DNA of 64,000 nt. Source: Glebionis coronaria. Lineage: Eukaryota > Streptophyta > Magnoliopsida > Asterales > Asteraceae. Below, one piece after another: positions 45,777-55,180 of the stretch. The notes under the pieces were generated by a model. It had not been told where the DNA came from. It searched no databases and saw only the letters and a program-made list of their open reading frames with translations. The DNA is taken from the NCBI GenBank assembly GCA_025667525.1, contig CM046878.1, positions 77,789,696 through 77,853,695 on the forward strand. Direction: 5' to 3'. Position 1 is the first letter of the stretch. Each line of letters begins with the position of its first letter. The translations under genes and the position numbers were made by a program.

Positions 45777-48700
45777 ATGGCACCAAGATTTAACTCAGCA
45801 GAATTGGATTTGGGGTTCAAGTCTCAACACAACATGATTGCTTATCTTGTTGCTGATAATACTTTGTTCCCTCAATACACAGAGATGGTGGAGTATTTGA
45901 ATGCATCCCCATTAAGGTATGCTCTTTCTCATGCACCACTCATTCCAGTCACACACATTAAACAGTTTTGGAACACTGTCAGTTCCTCAACAGTTAATGG
46001 AGTGACAACATTAACTTCTATTGTTCATGGGAGACCTTGGGTGGTTACTGAGGCCTTGGTACGCCAGGCCTTGCATCTTAATGATGCTGATGGTATAACC
46101 ATGCTTCCCATATCTGAAATAGAACAAGGGCTTAGGGCTTTGGGATATCCTATTCCTGATGAAGGTACTCTTAATAAGTACCATAAGCAGGAATTTCCCC
46201 CAGCCTGGAAGTACCTCATTCACATTCTCCTTCAATGTTTGAGTCCCAAATGTACTGCACACAATGAGATCAATAGATCCATTGCAACTGCTATTGTGTG
46301 TATTGCAACAGGGCAAAACTATAACTGGTCTAAAATGATTTTTGAAGGAATGTGTAAAAACAAGGGGACAAAAATGACTTTAGCTTATCCCCGTTTTCTG
46401 CAAATGGTTTTTGATGCTCAAAGATATTGTTCAAGGGATCACAATGATTTTTATAAGATCCCTGAACAAAAGAAGGCTATTTTTACCAAGATGAATTCAC
46501 CACCTCATAGAGACCTACCATTAACCCCAGCCATGCTTGCTGTTATTGCAGCAGCACAACCTCAACCAGAACCCCAACCTCATATTGACCCTCACCCACA
46601 ACTTGAACCTATCCCTGAAGCTTTACCCTCACCTGACCAAATGCAAATAGACCAAAATCCCTTTGACGCTGACACATCTAATGTGGGCGTTGATGTGCCT
46701 ATTTCAATCGCTGACACCCAACCATCACAATCCCAAACACCCCTTAACCAACCCACATCTACACCTTCTTCTACACCATCTTCCACACCACCTGAATATA
46801 GGTTGATTAAACGCCAAAGGACTACTGGAGTGTTCTCCTCTGGTGGTCCTAGCCATGAAGCAGAGAGAACCACCACCACAAGTGTGGCTGGTGACCTGGA
46901 TGAGGCTGGGACTATTGATACAGGCTTAGAAGCTGGTCAAGACAGTCCCAACATCATTAAGACCTCATCCATGCCCAATGAACCTGACTTGGGAGGTCAA
47001 ATCCCCATTTTGGAAGAGGGCAGACTGGAACCAATGACGCTTTTGGAATTGACGGCTGTCTGCGTTAGCTTGCAAAAGCAGAATGCAGACTTAGTACAAA
47101 TTGTCAATAACCAAGGCCTTGAACTCAAAGAATTGAGGGAAAGGATTGTTGTTTTGGAGAGTGCTCATTCAAGGGGAGGTATGGAGGAGTCTTCCAAAGG
47201 GGAGGAAGATCAAAGAAATATGAGTGATAAGAGCAGTCAAGATGGTCAATCATTGGATATTGCTGAAGCTCTTACTACCTTGAAGGAACAAACAGGTTTT
47301 GATACGTCCTTGATTTCTCCAACCAATTTAAATTTATCATTTACAGATATGTTGAGAGAGGTTACACAAGGCGCTGAGGGAAAATATTTGAGCGTTGACA
47401 AGACAAGTTTGGACGCTGATAGAAGTATTTTGGGCGCTGATAGAGGAAATTTGGGCGTTGACAGATCTGCATATGGAGGTGATGTATTCCAGTCATCATC
47501 TATCATCAAAGATGTTCCTACTCAGGTATTATCATCTACCCTACCAACAATTGCACCAACAGATAAGGGTAAGGGTAAGTTGGTAGAAGAAATTGTTCCA
47601 AAGAATGCAGCTCAGGTTGAATTTGATAGAAGATTGGCTGAGCAAATGATGGAACAAGGTGAAAAGGAAAAGTCACCATTTGTTGTGACTTCTGAAGAAG
47701 AAAGTGATGGAGCTAGCTCAGATTCAAGTGTGATGATTGTTGAACCAGAAAGACTTGAGTATGGTGATGAGCTTGCTAGGGAAAAGCTGAGAGATTTAAA
47801 GTTGCAGATTGATTTTGATATGCCAGAGGTGGTTCAGATGTATAATTCTTGGGAAGAAAGCTGTATGGATAATCCAGACTTGACCATTTCAGATCAGATA
47901 TGGGGTTTGGAAATTCTTCTTAGAGTTCAGAAGGATTGTAAGGTGATTTTGAAGCACAAGGCAAGCAACATTCTCTCTGAGTTGAAAAGGGATAGAAGGA
48001 AGCTCTACTTTATGTTGCTCAAATGTCATGGAGTTGGATGGACACATCAGAAGCTGAAGGCTTTGACATTTGATGAGCTGGAACATAGGGCTTATCCTAT
48101 TTGGGTGAAAGTGCAAGAAGAAAACACTTTCAGACTTCTTTCAGATGAAAGAAAGGAGCAACTTGCAGAAGAGATGGCAATCAAGAAAGCTATGATAGTT
48201 CCTAGACCAGTTAAGAAGGGATTTATTCTTGAGTTTCCAAAAGATATGAATCAACTATATCCAAGTGAAGCAGTTATTAGAAAGAGCCTCAAGCTCTCCC
48301 CATTAGAAGCTTCAGATATGGTGCATGTGTTACCACTAGATTCCAGGAATCCAATTGTGAGTTATGATGAAGATGAATGTGGATTCTGGAAATATGGAAG
48401 ATTTGGCAAGGAGGTACACACTTTTACCCCTCTCATATCTTTATTTGCAAGTTGTGATAGAGAAGACTTGGTGGACCTTTGGAGGTTGCTAGAGACCAAG
48501 TATGAGGCTGAAGCACCAACTTCAGTCAATGGAATAAAACTTTGGACCACATTCAAAAGAATGTGTGGGACAAATGAAGAAGATCCTGAAATATGGAAGG
48601 ATCTTGAAGATGACCTCAGTGGTCTTCAATGGAGGTTATATTCAGCTGCAGGTGTATACCATTTGAGTTCTACAAAGTTTGCTGAGTATTTACTTGTAGA

Positions 48701-48848
48701 TGCTCAGTATTTCATATCCAAGGCTGTTTTGGAAAAGCTGAAGGACACCCAGTTGGAGATAGACTATACAAGTGACGTGGCAAAGAATTTGATCAGATTT
48801 ATTTATTACCAATATGATAAGGTTTGTCAGACTCCTCCAAGTTCTTAA
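45777..48848 (+). CDS. Element S extra ORF after pol (1,023 residues)
   Basis: Start at 45777 in a CATCAATGGC context. The N-terminal domain (about 1-235) contains LSHAPLIPVTHIKQFWNTV, PPAWKYLIHILLQCLSPK and TAIVCIATGQNYNWSK. A P/Q/T-rich linker (about 250-370) and a helical region near 425-460 follow. A motif-built linker (about 530-560: SVDKTSLDADR, GADRGNLGVDR) leads to a C-terminal domain (about 650-1020) with WRLYSAAGVYHLSS and KNLIRFIYYQYDKV. It occupies the env-like position of Sireviruses, but I see no signal peptide or membrane helix, so an envelope role is unlikely. From memory this pair of domains is frequent in Asteraceae copia elements; automatic annotation sometimes gives it unrelated names. 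Function unknown. Intact. Confidence 0.85.
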   Translation: MAPRFNSAELDLGFKSQHNMIAYLVADNTLFPQYTEMVEYLNASPLRYALSHAPLIPVTHIKQFWNTVSSSTVNGVTTLTSIVHGRPWVVTEALVRQALHLNDADGITMLPISEIEQGLRALGYPIPDEGTLNKYHKQEFPPAWKYLIHILLQCLSPKCTAHNEINRSIATAIVCIATGQNYNWSKMIFEGMCKNKGTKMTLAYPRFLQMVFDAQRYCSRDHNDFYKIPEQKKAIFTKMNSPPHRDLPLTPAMLAVIAAAQPQPEPQPHIDPHPQLEPIPEALPSPDQMQIDQNPFDADTSNVGVDVPISIADTQPSQSQTPLNQPTSTPSSTPSSTPPEYRLIKRQRTTGVFSSGGPSHEAERTTTTSVAGDLDEAGTIDTGLEAGQDSPNIIKTSSMPNEPDLGGQIPILEEGRLEPMTLLELTAVCVSLQKQNADLVQIVNNQGLELKELRERIVVLESAHSRGGMEESSKGEEDQRNMSDKSSQDGQSLDIAEALTTLKEQTGFDTSLISPTNLNLSFTDMLREVTQGAEGKYLSVDKTSLDADRSILGADRGNLGVDRSAYGGDVFQSSSIIKDVPTQVLSSTLPTIAPTDKGKGKLVEEIVPKNAAQVEFDRRLAEQMMEQGEKEKSPFVVTSEEESDGASSDSSVMIVEPERLEYGDELAREKLRDLKLQIDFDMPEVVQMYNSWEESCMDNPDLTISDQIWGLEILLRVQKDCKVILKHKASNILSELKRDRRKLYFMLLKCHGVGWTHQKLKALTFDELEHRAYPIWVKVQEENTFRLLSDERKEQLAEEMAIKKAMIVPRPVKKGFILEFPKDMNQLYPSEAVIRKSLKLSPLEASDMVHVLPLDSRNPIVSYDEDECGFWKYGRFGKEVHTFTPLISLFASCDREDLVDLWRLLETKYEAEAPTSVNGIKLWTTFKRMCGTNEEDPEIWKDLEDDLSGLQWRLYSAAGVYHLSSTKFAEYLLVDAQYFISKAVLEKLKDTQLEIDYTSDVAKNLIRFIYYQYDKVCQTPPSS

Positions 48849-48885
48849 TGTTTATTCAGAAACTTGATCATAAGAGTGGATATCA

Positions 48886-48900
48886 AGTTTAGGGGAGGAT
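48886..48900 (+). other. Polypurine tract, element S
   Basis: AAGTTTAGGGGAGGA with one following T immediately before the 3' LTR, 37 bases after the extra ORF stop. Confidence 0.85.
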
Positions 48901-49423
48901 TGTTGGGAATAAATTAAGGCCAGATCACTTGAACGCTGACAAGAACAACTCAAGCGTTGACAAGAGCAAAGTGAGCGCTGATAGCATAAGCGTTGACAAG
49001 TTAAAGTCAAGCGTTGACAGATTGAAGACAAGCACTGATGGAAGATGTGAGCTACACGTTTATTATATTCTAGAATACTTCTAGTAAGGATAGAAACGAC
49101 AATGTATTTTCTATGTTTATCTTTACCTAGAATAGTTGATTCGTAGCTTATTGTACAAGACTTCTTGTTCTATAAAAGAAGATCTTTTAGGTTAATGTTT
49201 AACATAAGTTTTCATAAGTATTCGCAAGTTAAACCTTTCATTGTAATCAATTCGATCATTCTAATACAAGTGAAAGTTTGTTTAACATCTTTGTGTTTTA
49301 GATCAAGTGTTAATTCCGCATAACACTTTGTTACTTTACTCATAAGCAAAGGTTTCTCTACGTGTAGTACTTGATCTAATCTCGTATACACAAAGCTTAA
49401 TCGATCTAAGTTTGGGATCAACA
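48901..49423 (+). repeat. Element S 3' LTR
   Basis: 523 bp, identical by eye to 37393-37915, including all six motif copies. It is followed by the duplicated TGCCC (49424-49428). Confidence 0.97.
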
Positions 49424-49428
49424 TGCCC
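49424..49428. repeat. Target-site duplication of element S (right)
   Basis: TGCCC, identical to 37388-37392. Confidence 0.95.
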
Positions 49429-49770
49429 TTCAACTAGGATCACTCCCACTAAAGCGAAGAAAGCGTGCCCTTTAACTAGGAGTACCAAGGCTACCAAAAC
49501 ACAAGCGTGTCCTTTAACTAGGAACACTGACACTACTGTAGGAACCAAGTGCCCTTTAAATAGGTCTACTCCCACTGTAGTGCCCGCGAACAATCCAAAA
49601 CCTAAGAAAGTTGGAACAGTAAAACCTGTTAGTGCTAAAACTCACATTAAAAACGAAGGAAATCTAAGGGTCTGAAAAATGTTAGAAATTCTGATAATTC
49701 TATATCTGTATCTGCTAACACTCCGAAACCAATAGTTTCCAATGCATTGTCTACTGTTGTTATTGAAAAC
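49429..49770 (+). pseudogene. C2 gag-protease linker resumed after element S
   Basis: Basic linker with four CPLTR-type units (CPSTR, CPLTRST, CPLTRNT, CPLNRST). At DNA level they derive from the word TGCCCTTTAACTAGG (near 49424, 49468, 49508, 49549). C1 carries the same units. A TGA at 49673-49675 and a frame change precede the protease. Element S inserted into one of these words. Confidence 0.75.
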
Positions 49771-49772
49771 AT

Positions 49773-52064
49773 GTGGTCCAAATTGTTCTCTGGTATTTGG
49801 ACTCTGGTTGCTCCAAGCATATGACCGGAGATCGCTCTCAGCTCAGAAATTTCGTCAGCAAGTTTCTTGGTACGGTTCGATTTGGTAATGATCATATTAC
49901 AAAGATAATGGGTTATGGTGAATATCATATTGGGAATGTCATAATTTCGAGAGTGTATTATATGGAAGGTCTTGGTCACAACTTATTTTTTGTAGGACAA
50001 TTTTGTGATGCAAACCTAGAAGTTGCTTTTCGAGAGCATACCTGCTTCATACGTAATTTGGAAGGGGTTGATTTATTGAAAGGTACTCGAGGGAATAATT
50101 TGTATACTTTGTCTCTACAAGACATGATGGCCGCTTCTCCTGTATGTCTTCTCTCCAAAGCATCGAAGACTAAGTCATGGTTATGGCATCGATGGTTATC
50201 TCATCTTAACTTTGACGCTATTAATCACTTGGCGAAAAACGAACTAGTTCGTGGTCTTCCTAAACTATCATTTCACAAGGATCATTTGTGCTCCACGTGT
50301 ACAATGGGGAAAAGCACTAAGAAGTCATACAAACCCAAGACTGAAGACACTAACCAAGAGAAACTTTATTTGTTGCATATGGATCTTTGTGGGCCAATGC
50401 GTGTTGAAAGTCTTAGTGGCAAAAAGTACATCCTCGTAATTGTCGATGATTACTCTCGGTTTACATGGGTGAAATTTCTTACAACAAAAAATGAGGCACC
50501 TAAATTCATCACCGGATTTCTTAAGATGATTCAAGTGCGTCTCAACACTACTGTCCGACGCATTCGTACAGATAATGGAACCGAATTTGTGAATCAAATC
50601 TTGCGTGATTATTATGAAGAAGTTGGCATATCTCATGCAACATCCGTTGCACGCACTCCACAACAAAACGGTGTCGTTGAAAGGCGAAATCGCACACTTA
50701 TGGAAGCTGCTCGAACGATGTTAATTTACGCAAAGGCTCCATTGTTTTTATGGACAGAAGCAGTATATACAACAGTGTACACCCAAAACCGGTCACTAAT
50801 TCGTAAACGCCATGGTAAAACACCTTATGAGCTTCTCCATAGAAAAGTACCAGATTTATCATATCTTCATGTATTTGGTTCTCTTTGCTATCCAAATAAT
50901 GATGGTGACAATTTGGGAAAACTTCAACCAAAGGCTGATATTAGTATTTTCATTGGTTACGCACCCGCAAAGAAGGCATACCGAATCTACAACCGTAAGT
51001 CTCGTAAGATCCTCGAAACTATGAATGTTGATTTTGATGAGCTGACAGCAATGGCTTCTGAGCAAAGTAGCTCTGAACCCGCACTTCATGAAATGGGACC
51101 CAGTAACATTAGTTTTGGTCTTGTCCCAAACAACCCTACTTCATCATCATTTACGCCACCTTCTAGGACTGAATGGGATACGTTGTTTCAACCGTTCTTT
51201 GATGAATTCTTTACTCCTCCAAGTATTGTTGCTCCAGAACCTGAGGTAATAGCTCCAGTACCCGAAGTTGTCGCTCCAGCAACCGTTGCACAATCAGATA
51301 CGTCTGCACCTACAATTGGTCTAGATATACCATCAACAAGTAATTCTCAACCAACACCTACTTCAACTACCCATGTCATGCCTATTGATGATAAAGAGGA
51401 TGATGATGATCACGATTTGGAATTCGCTCAAATGCGTGAACTTCCATTCTTTGGTGTACCAATTCCTGACCCTAATATAGCCGGGTCGTCCACCTCAGAG
51501 GAATCTCCTACTACGATTTACTCCAATCCACGGATTCGTGAACATGACAGCAAGTGGACAAAGGATCATCCTATAGATTCTATTATTGGTGACCCTAATC
51601 GTCCGGTATCCACACGAAGTCAGTTACAAGAAAGTGCAATGTTTTGTCATTTTGATGCTTTTCTCACTGAAGTTGAACCTAAGACATGGCAAGAAGCTTT
51701 TACTCAATCCTGTTGGATAGAAGCTATGCAAGAAGAACTTAATGAATTTATACGTCTTGAAGTATGGGAACTTGTCCCATGCCCGGATCAAGTGCAGTTA
51801 CTCACTTTGAAATGGGTTTACAAGGTGAAACTCGATGAGTTAGGCGGAATATTGAAGAACAAAGCTCGACTAGTAGCTCGTGGATACAAGCAATTATTGG
51901 GCATCGACTTTATGGAATCCTTTGCACCTGTTTCCCGTTTGGAAGCTATTAGACTATTCCTCGCTTATGCAGCCCACATGAATATGATCTTCTATCATAT
52001 GGATGTGAAGACGGCATTTCTGAATGGTGAAATCAAGGAAGAGGTCTATGTTCAACAGCCGGAT
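49773..52064 (+). pseudogene. C2 pol: protease, integrase and start of RT, truncated by G3
   Basis: The open frame starts just before the protease ([13 protein letters not shown]). Integrase has [18 protein letters not shown], then [27 protein letters not shown] and [10 protein letters not shown], so the D-D-E residues are present. An acidic linker (about 51200-51480) precedes RT with [11 protein letters not shown] and [19 protein letters not shown]. At 52064 the sequence switches to the LTR of G3; the catalytic YVDD and RNase H are lost from this window. The integrase part has no internal stop. Confidence 0.92.
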
Positions 52065-55000
52065 TGTAACACTCTCAATTTTCGTATCGGTACAGCGGAA
52101 GGGTCTTTCGGAGTGTTACGGGATAGCACAATAACTCCAATCATAGACAACACATAAAAATGGTTATACAAGGTTCAACATACATTCATTCGATAAAAAC
52201 TTTTAATGTGTACAACAGGTCCCAAATTATACAGGTCATTAAGTTTACAAAACATAGATCGAATGAACATTTTTAATATTATGTGGGCCATCAGAGTCGA
52301 TCTCCATCCGGATTACCTTCAAGCACCTGAGATAAAAACATGCAAAAATCATATCAGCGAATGCCGAGTGAATTCATAGAGTTTAATAAAAACCGTTATA
52401 TAAAACAATCGTTAAAATCAGAACACAAGTATAATATCGGAAGTAAGTCCACGTATTGCTAGTCAGGCAATATATAAATCAAGCATACATCTTAAACCGT
52501 CCATGAGATCGTAGCCTCAATATTACCATTATAGGTAATATATTCATCGTTATTAGCATCGTTATTGGATTACATTATGTATAGGATACATTTTAAGATT
52601 ATTATTAGCCGCATGACATTGTTACCTTACTGTGAAAACAACGGGCCGCGAACCCGACAAACAATTTGCCCATCTAAGTTAGCGTGTCGTCACAAAAATC
52701 ATGCTATGGAAATCTTCTCATACATAAATTCGCTTACCAATCAATGTGGTACGATGGGGATCAACCGTCAAGGCGCGAACTGGGGTGATCGTCCCCAAAT
52801 AGTACTATCAAATGCATAAGCGTCTACCAAATCCCGGTAGTTCACAATTCATGCTAATGGGACTTTGAGTGACATAACCTAACTACTAATAATCCTTTTT
52901 ATCTCTTTTATAGGGTCATAGCATCATTCGGGTCCATATCATTAAGCATACCATCGGGACTACTTGTGTTTTATTTTTATCAAAAACTAGCATGTTATCT
53001 CCCTCGCGAGTTTACAAATCATTTTATAAAACAATTAAAAGAGTGCGAGGCTATAAACTCACGTTGATAATGAAAGTCGGATTATCGACTACGGGCGTGC
53101 TTCGGTCACGGAAACCTATATAAATAATAATCGGTCTTAGACTTTTTTCCAATGACTTTATCAAAATAACAAATATACATATGATGATTTTGTACATATG
53201 ATGATGATCAAGTAGGTTTATATATCCTTGTTTACTCATTTTAGCGTTTATGTATTGGTAACTTTTTACTAGTTTACTAGTTTTACCTATTTACATGTTT
53301 TAAGTCCAATAAGCTTATTATAAGTTCTTTAACTTGTATTAGTTCATTTTATACTTATATTATCAGTATTTACACTTTACATGTTGGGCCCAAATGGGTT
53401 AAGCCCAATAAGTACTTTTTATAAGTGTTTAACTTATTTAGTCCAATTATTAGTCCAATATGCTTAGTTAGCTCGTTAATGTCCGTATGTCCTATAGTTT
53501 GGTTTTTATCGGTTTTTACTTGTATTAGATACTTATATATCAGTATATGACTTTTAAAAACTTTACATTAGACGGGTTTGATCGTCTAAGTTTTAATTGG
53601 CGAAAAACGCTAATTTTACGGTAATAGCCGAAAAAGTCGTAAAAATCAAGTTTATAGTTTTTATAACTTATAAATATTATTCCACTACCATTTTTATAAT
53701 TTATCCATTTATTAAACCTTTTACATATTTATATAAATAAAATTTATAAGTTAGTGGGTTTTAATTTTACATTTTATACAATATAATTTTGAGTGCTTAT
53801 ATAATAGTAATATATATTAATTCTTCAAAATCTGATTTTTATTTTCATCTTCACCATTTTTATCATATCTAGAGTTCTACAATGAATTAGAAGCTCATTT
53901 TTGGATGGCATGATCTTCATATTATGTGCTACATTTAACTTAGTTATAGCTACTGCTCATTTTAAGTTTATCTATGGTTAACAGTCCCTACAAAACAGCT
54001 TATTCAGATTAGCACACTCATCTTGTTTTGATCATATCTCACTCATTTTAATGATTCCATTGCATGGCCAACTCTCACATGTGTATAAAATCATGTACTT
54101 ACTGTAAATGGATTCTACCATGCAAGTTTATCAGTTCAAGTTTTGGTTACATACTGTTTTTATACAGCCAACAAATTAATCATGATTTTAGCCTTGTTTC
54201 TTATGGTTATTAACCTTTTTAAGCATATTTATCAACACTTGATCCCCACACAACATTTTTATCATCATATATTCATCATATACATATACAACAAGAAAGA
54301 AAATACATTTGATCTTTACAAAAATAACAAGAGAAAATGGAGAGGATGATCTTGTTTACCAACCAAGAGTATAACTTGTTTTTGGAAGACAAGAACTTGA
54401 TGAACACCAAATGTAACACCAAGATCATCAAACACCAAGTAAGTAAGTTGAGAAATCATCCCTAGGACACAAGCAAATCACCTCCTTTGTTGTTAAAATG
54501 GCCACCAAGTGATCAAGGCTTCAAGGTAACTCCAAGATATAGCTAGATAACAAGTATTTTGTGGCTAGAAAAGATCAAGAATGGGTGTTTGTTCTTTAAA
54601 GTGGACGGCAATGGTGATGTGGTTGAGAGGATTTTTGGTTGATTTTGCATGAGTGAATGGTGGTATGTGTTTAGGTTGATGGTCTTAGCTAGAAAGTAGC
54701 TTAAAGTGTAAGCTTAACTTACACTTGTAAGTTACAAGCTAACATGATGCCACATCTTTGATGTGGTGTCATGTGTGAGCCGTCCCATGTGTAGTGGGGT
54801 GGGATAATGTATTTTGTCCCACCTCACTAATTTACGGGTATTCCTCGATTCTAGTTTCCTCGATTTGCGTGGCCTCAGGTCGTTTCACGAAAAACGTTTT
54901 TATAAATTATGAATCAACGACACAAAACGAATCCAATAAAAATTGTCTCATCAAAAACAGAGTTCAAAAACGTAAATACGTAATCCTAAGGTTTCCGGTT

Positions 55001-55139
55001 TAATCGTAAGGACGCTAAATTATGCACGTAAGCCCAAATTTAAATCCGTAAATTGTGAGTTCATCAACCAACACAAAAATAAGTTTCAAAATATTATACG
55101 AGAAAATAATTCACTACCTGAAAATGTTAGATTGTCACA
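52065..55139 (-). repeat. G3 3' LTR (3,075 bp)
   Basis: On the minus strand it runs from TGTGACAATC (55139) to GAGAGTGTTACA (52065), with the polypurine tract just upstream. It carries the CCTCGC/GCGAGG block (53002-53007 with 53045-53050) also seen in A and B, and three adjacent hairpins at 54706-54773. No ORF is supported. Confidence 0.85.
53002..53050 (-). promoter_or_regulatory. Conserved LTR stem-loop block, G3
   Basis: On the minus strand GTGAGTTTATAGCCTCGC, a 37-base spacer, then GCGAGGGAG. It is the counterpart of 4331-4385 and 16371-16424. Confidence 0.5.
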
Positions 55140-55157
55140 GCTTTTCCTCCTAAAAGG
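55140..55157 (-). other. Polypurine tract, G3
   Basis: CCTTTTAGGAGGAAAAGC on the minus strand, immediately before the LTR. Confidence 0.8.
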
Positions 55158-55180
55158 GATCAACGTCCTCGTGATCCATT

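Larger units (their letters stand above)
37393..49423 (+). mobile_element. Element S: nearly intact Sirevirus-like Ty1/copia element (12.0 kb)
   Basis: It has 523-bp LTRs that look identical, an initiator-Met primer site (37918-37929), a long gag with two zinc knuckles, pol in the order PR-IN-RT-RH, and a large ORF after pol. A polypurine tract and 5-bp target duplication TGCCC complete it. Large gag plus an extra ORF downstream of pol is the Sirevirus plan. The one clear coding lesion is a TAG in integrase (41817-41819). A short motif, core CGYTGACA, is spread through LTRs, linkers and spacers at 21-bp spacing. It inserted into C2 recently. Confidence 0.95.
32038..52064 (+). mobile_element. 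C2: plus-strand Ty1/copia element, split by S and cut by G3
   Basis: 5' LTR (32038-32358), primer site, phased leader, gag (33319 on), then interruption by element S (37393-49423 plus duplicated TGCCC). After that come the remaining gag linker, protease, integrase and the first part of RT, which ends abruptly at 52064 where G3 is inserted. The rest of RT, RNase H and the 3' LTR must lie beyond the window. TAACA at 32033-32037 is the presumed left half of its target duplication in C1. Broken by two frameshifts and three stops as well as by the two insertions. Confidence 0.9.

Noticed and set aside
45777..48848. Host gene of unknown function or SNARE/longin-type protein
   Set aside because: It lies between pol and the 3' LTR of an intact element, and its linkers contain the element-specific motif, so it belongs to the transposon.
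52565..54349. Small plus-strand frames of 60-85 codons in the G3 LTR
   Set aside because: They lie inside a non-coding LTR, in antisense, with no recognisable protein features.
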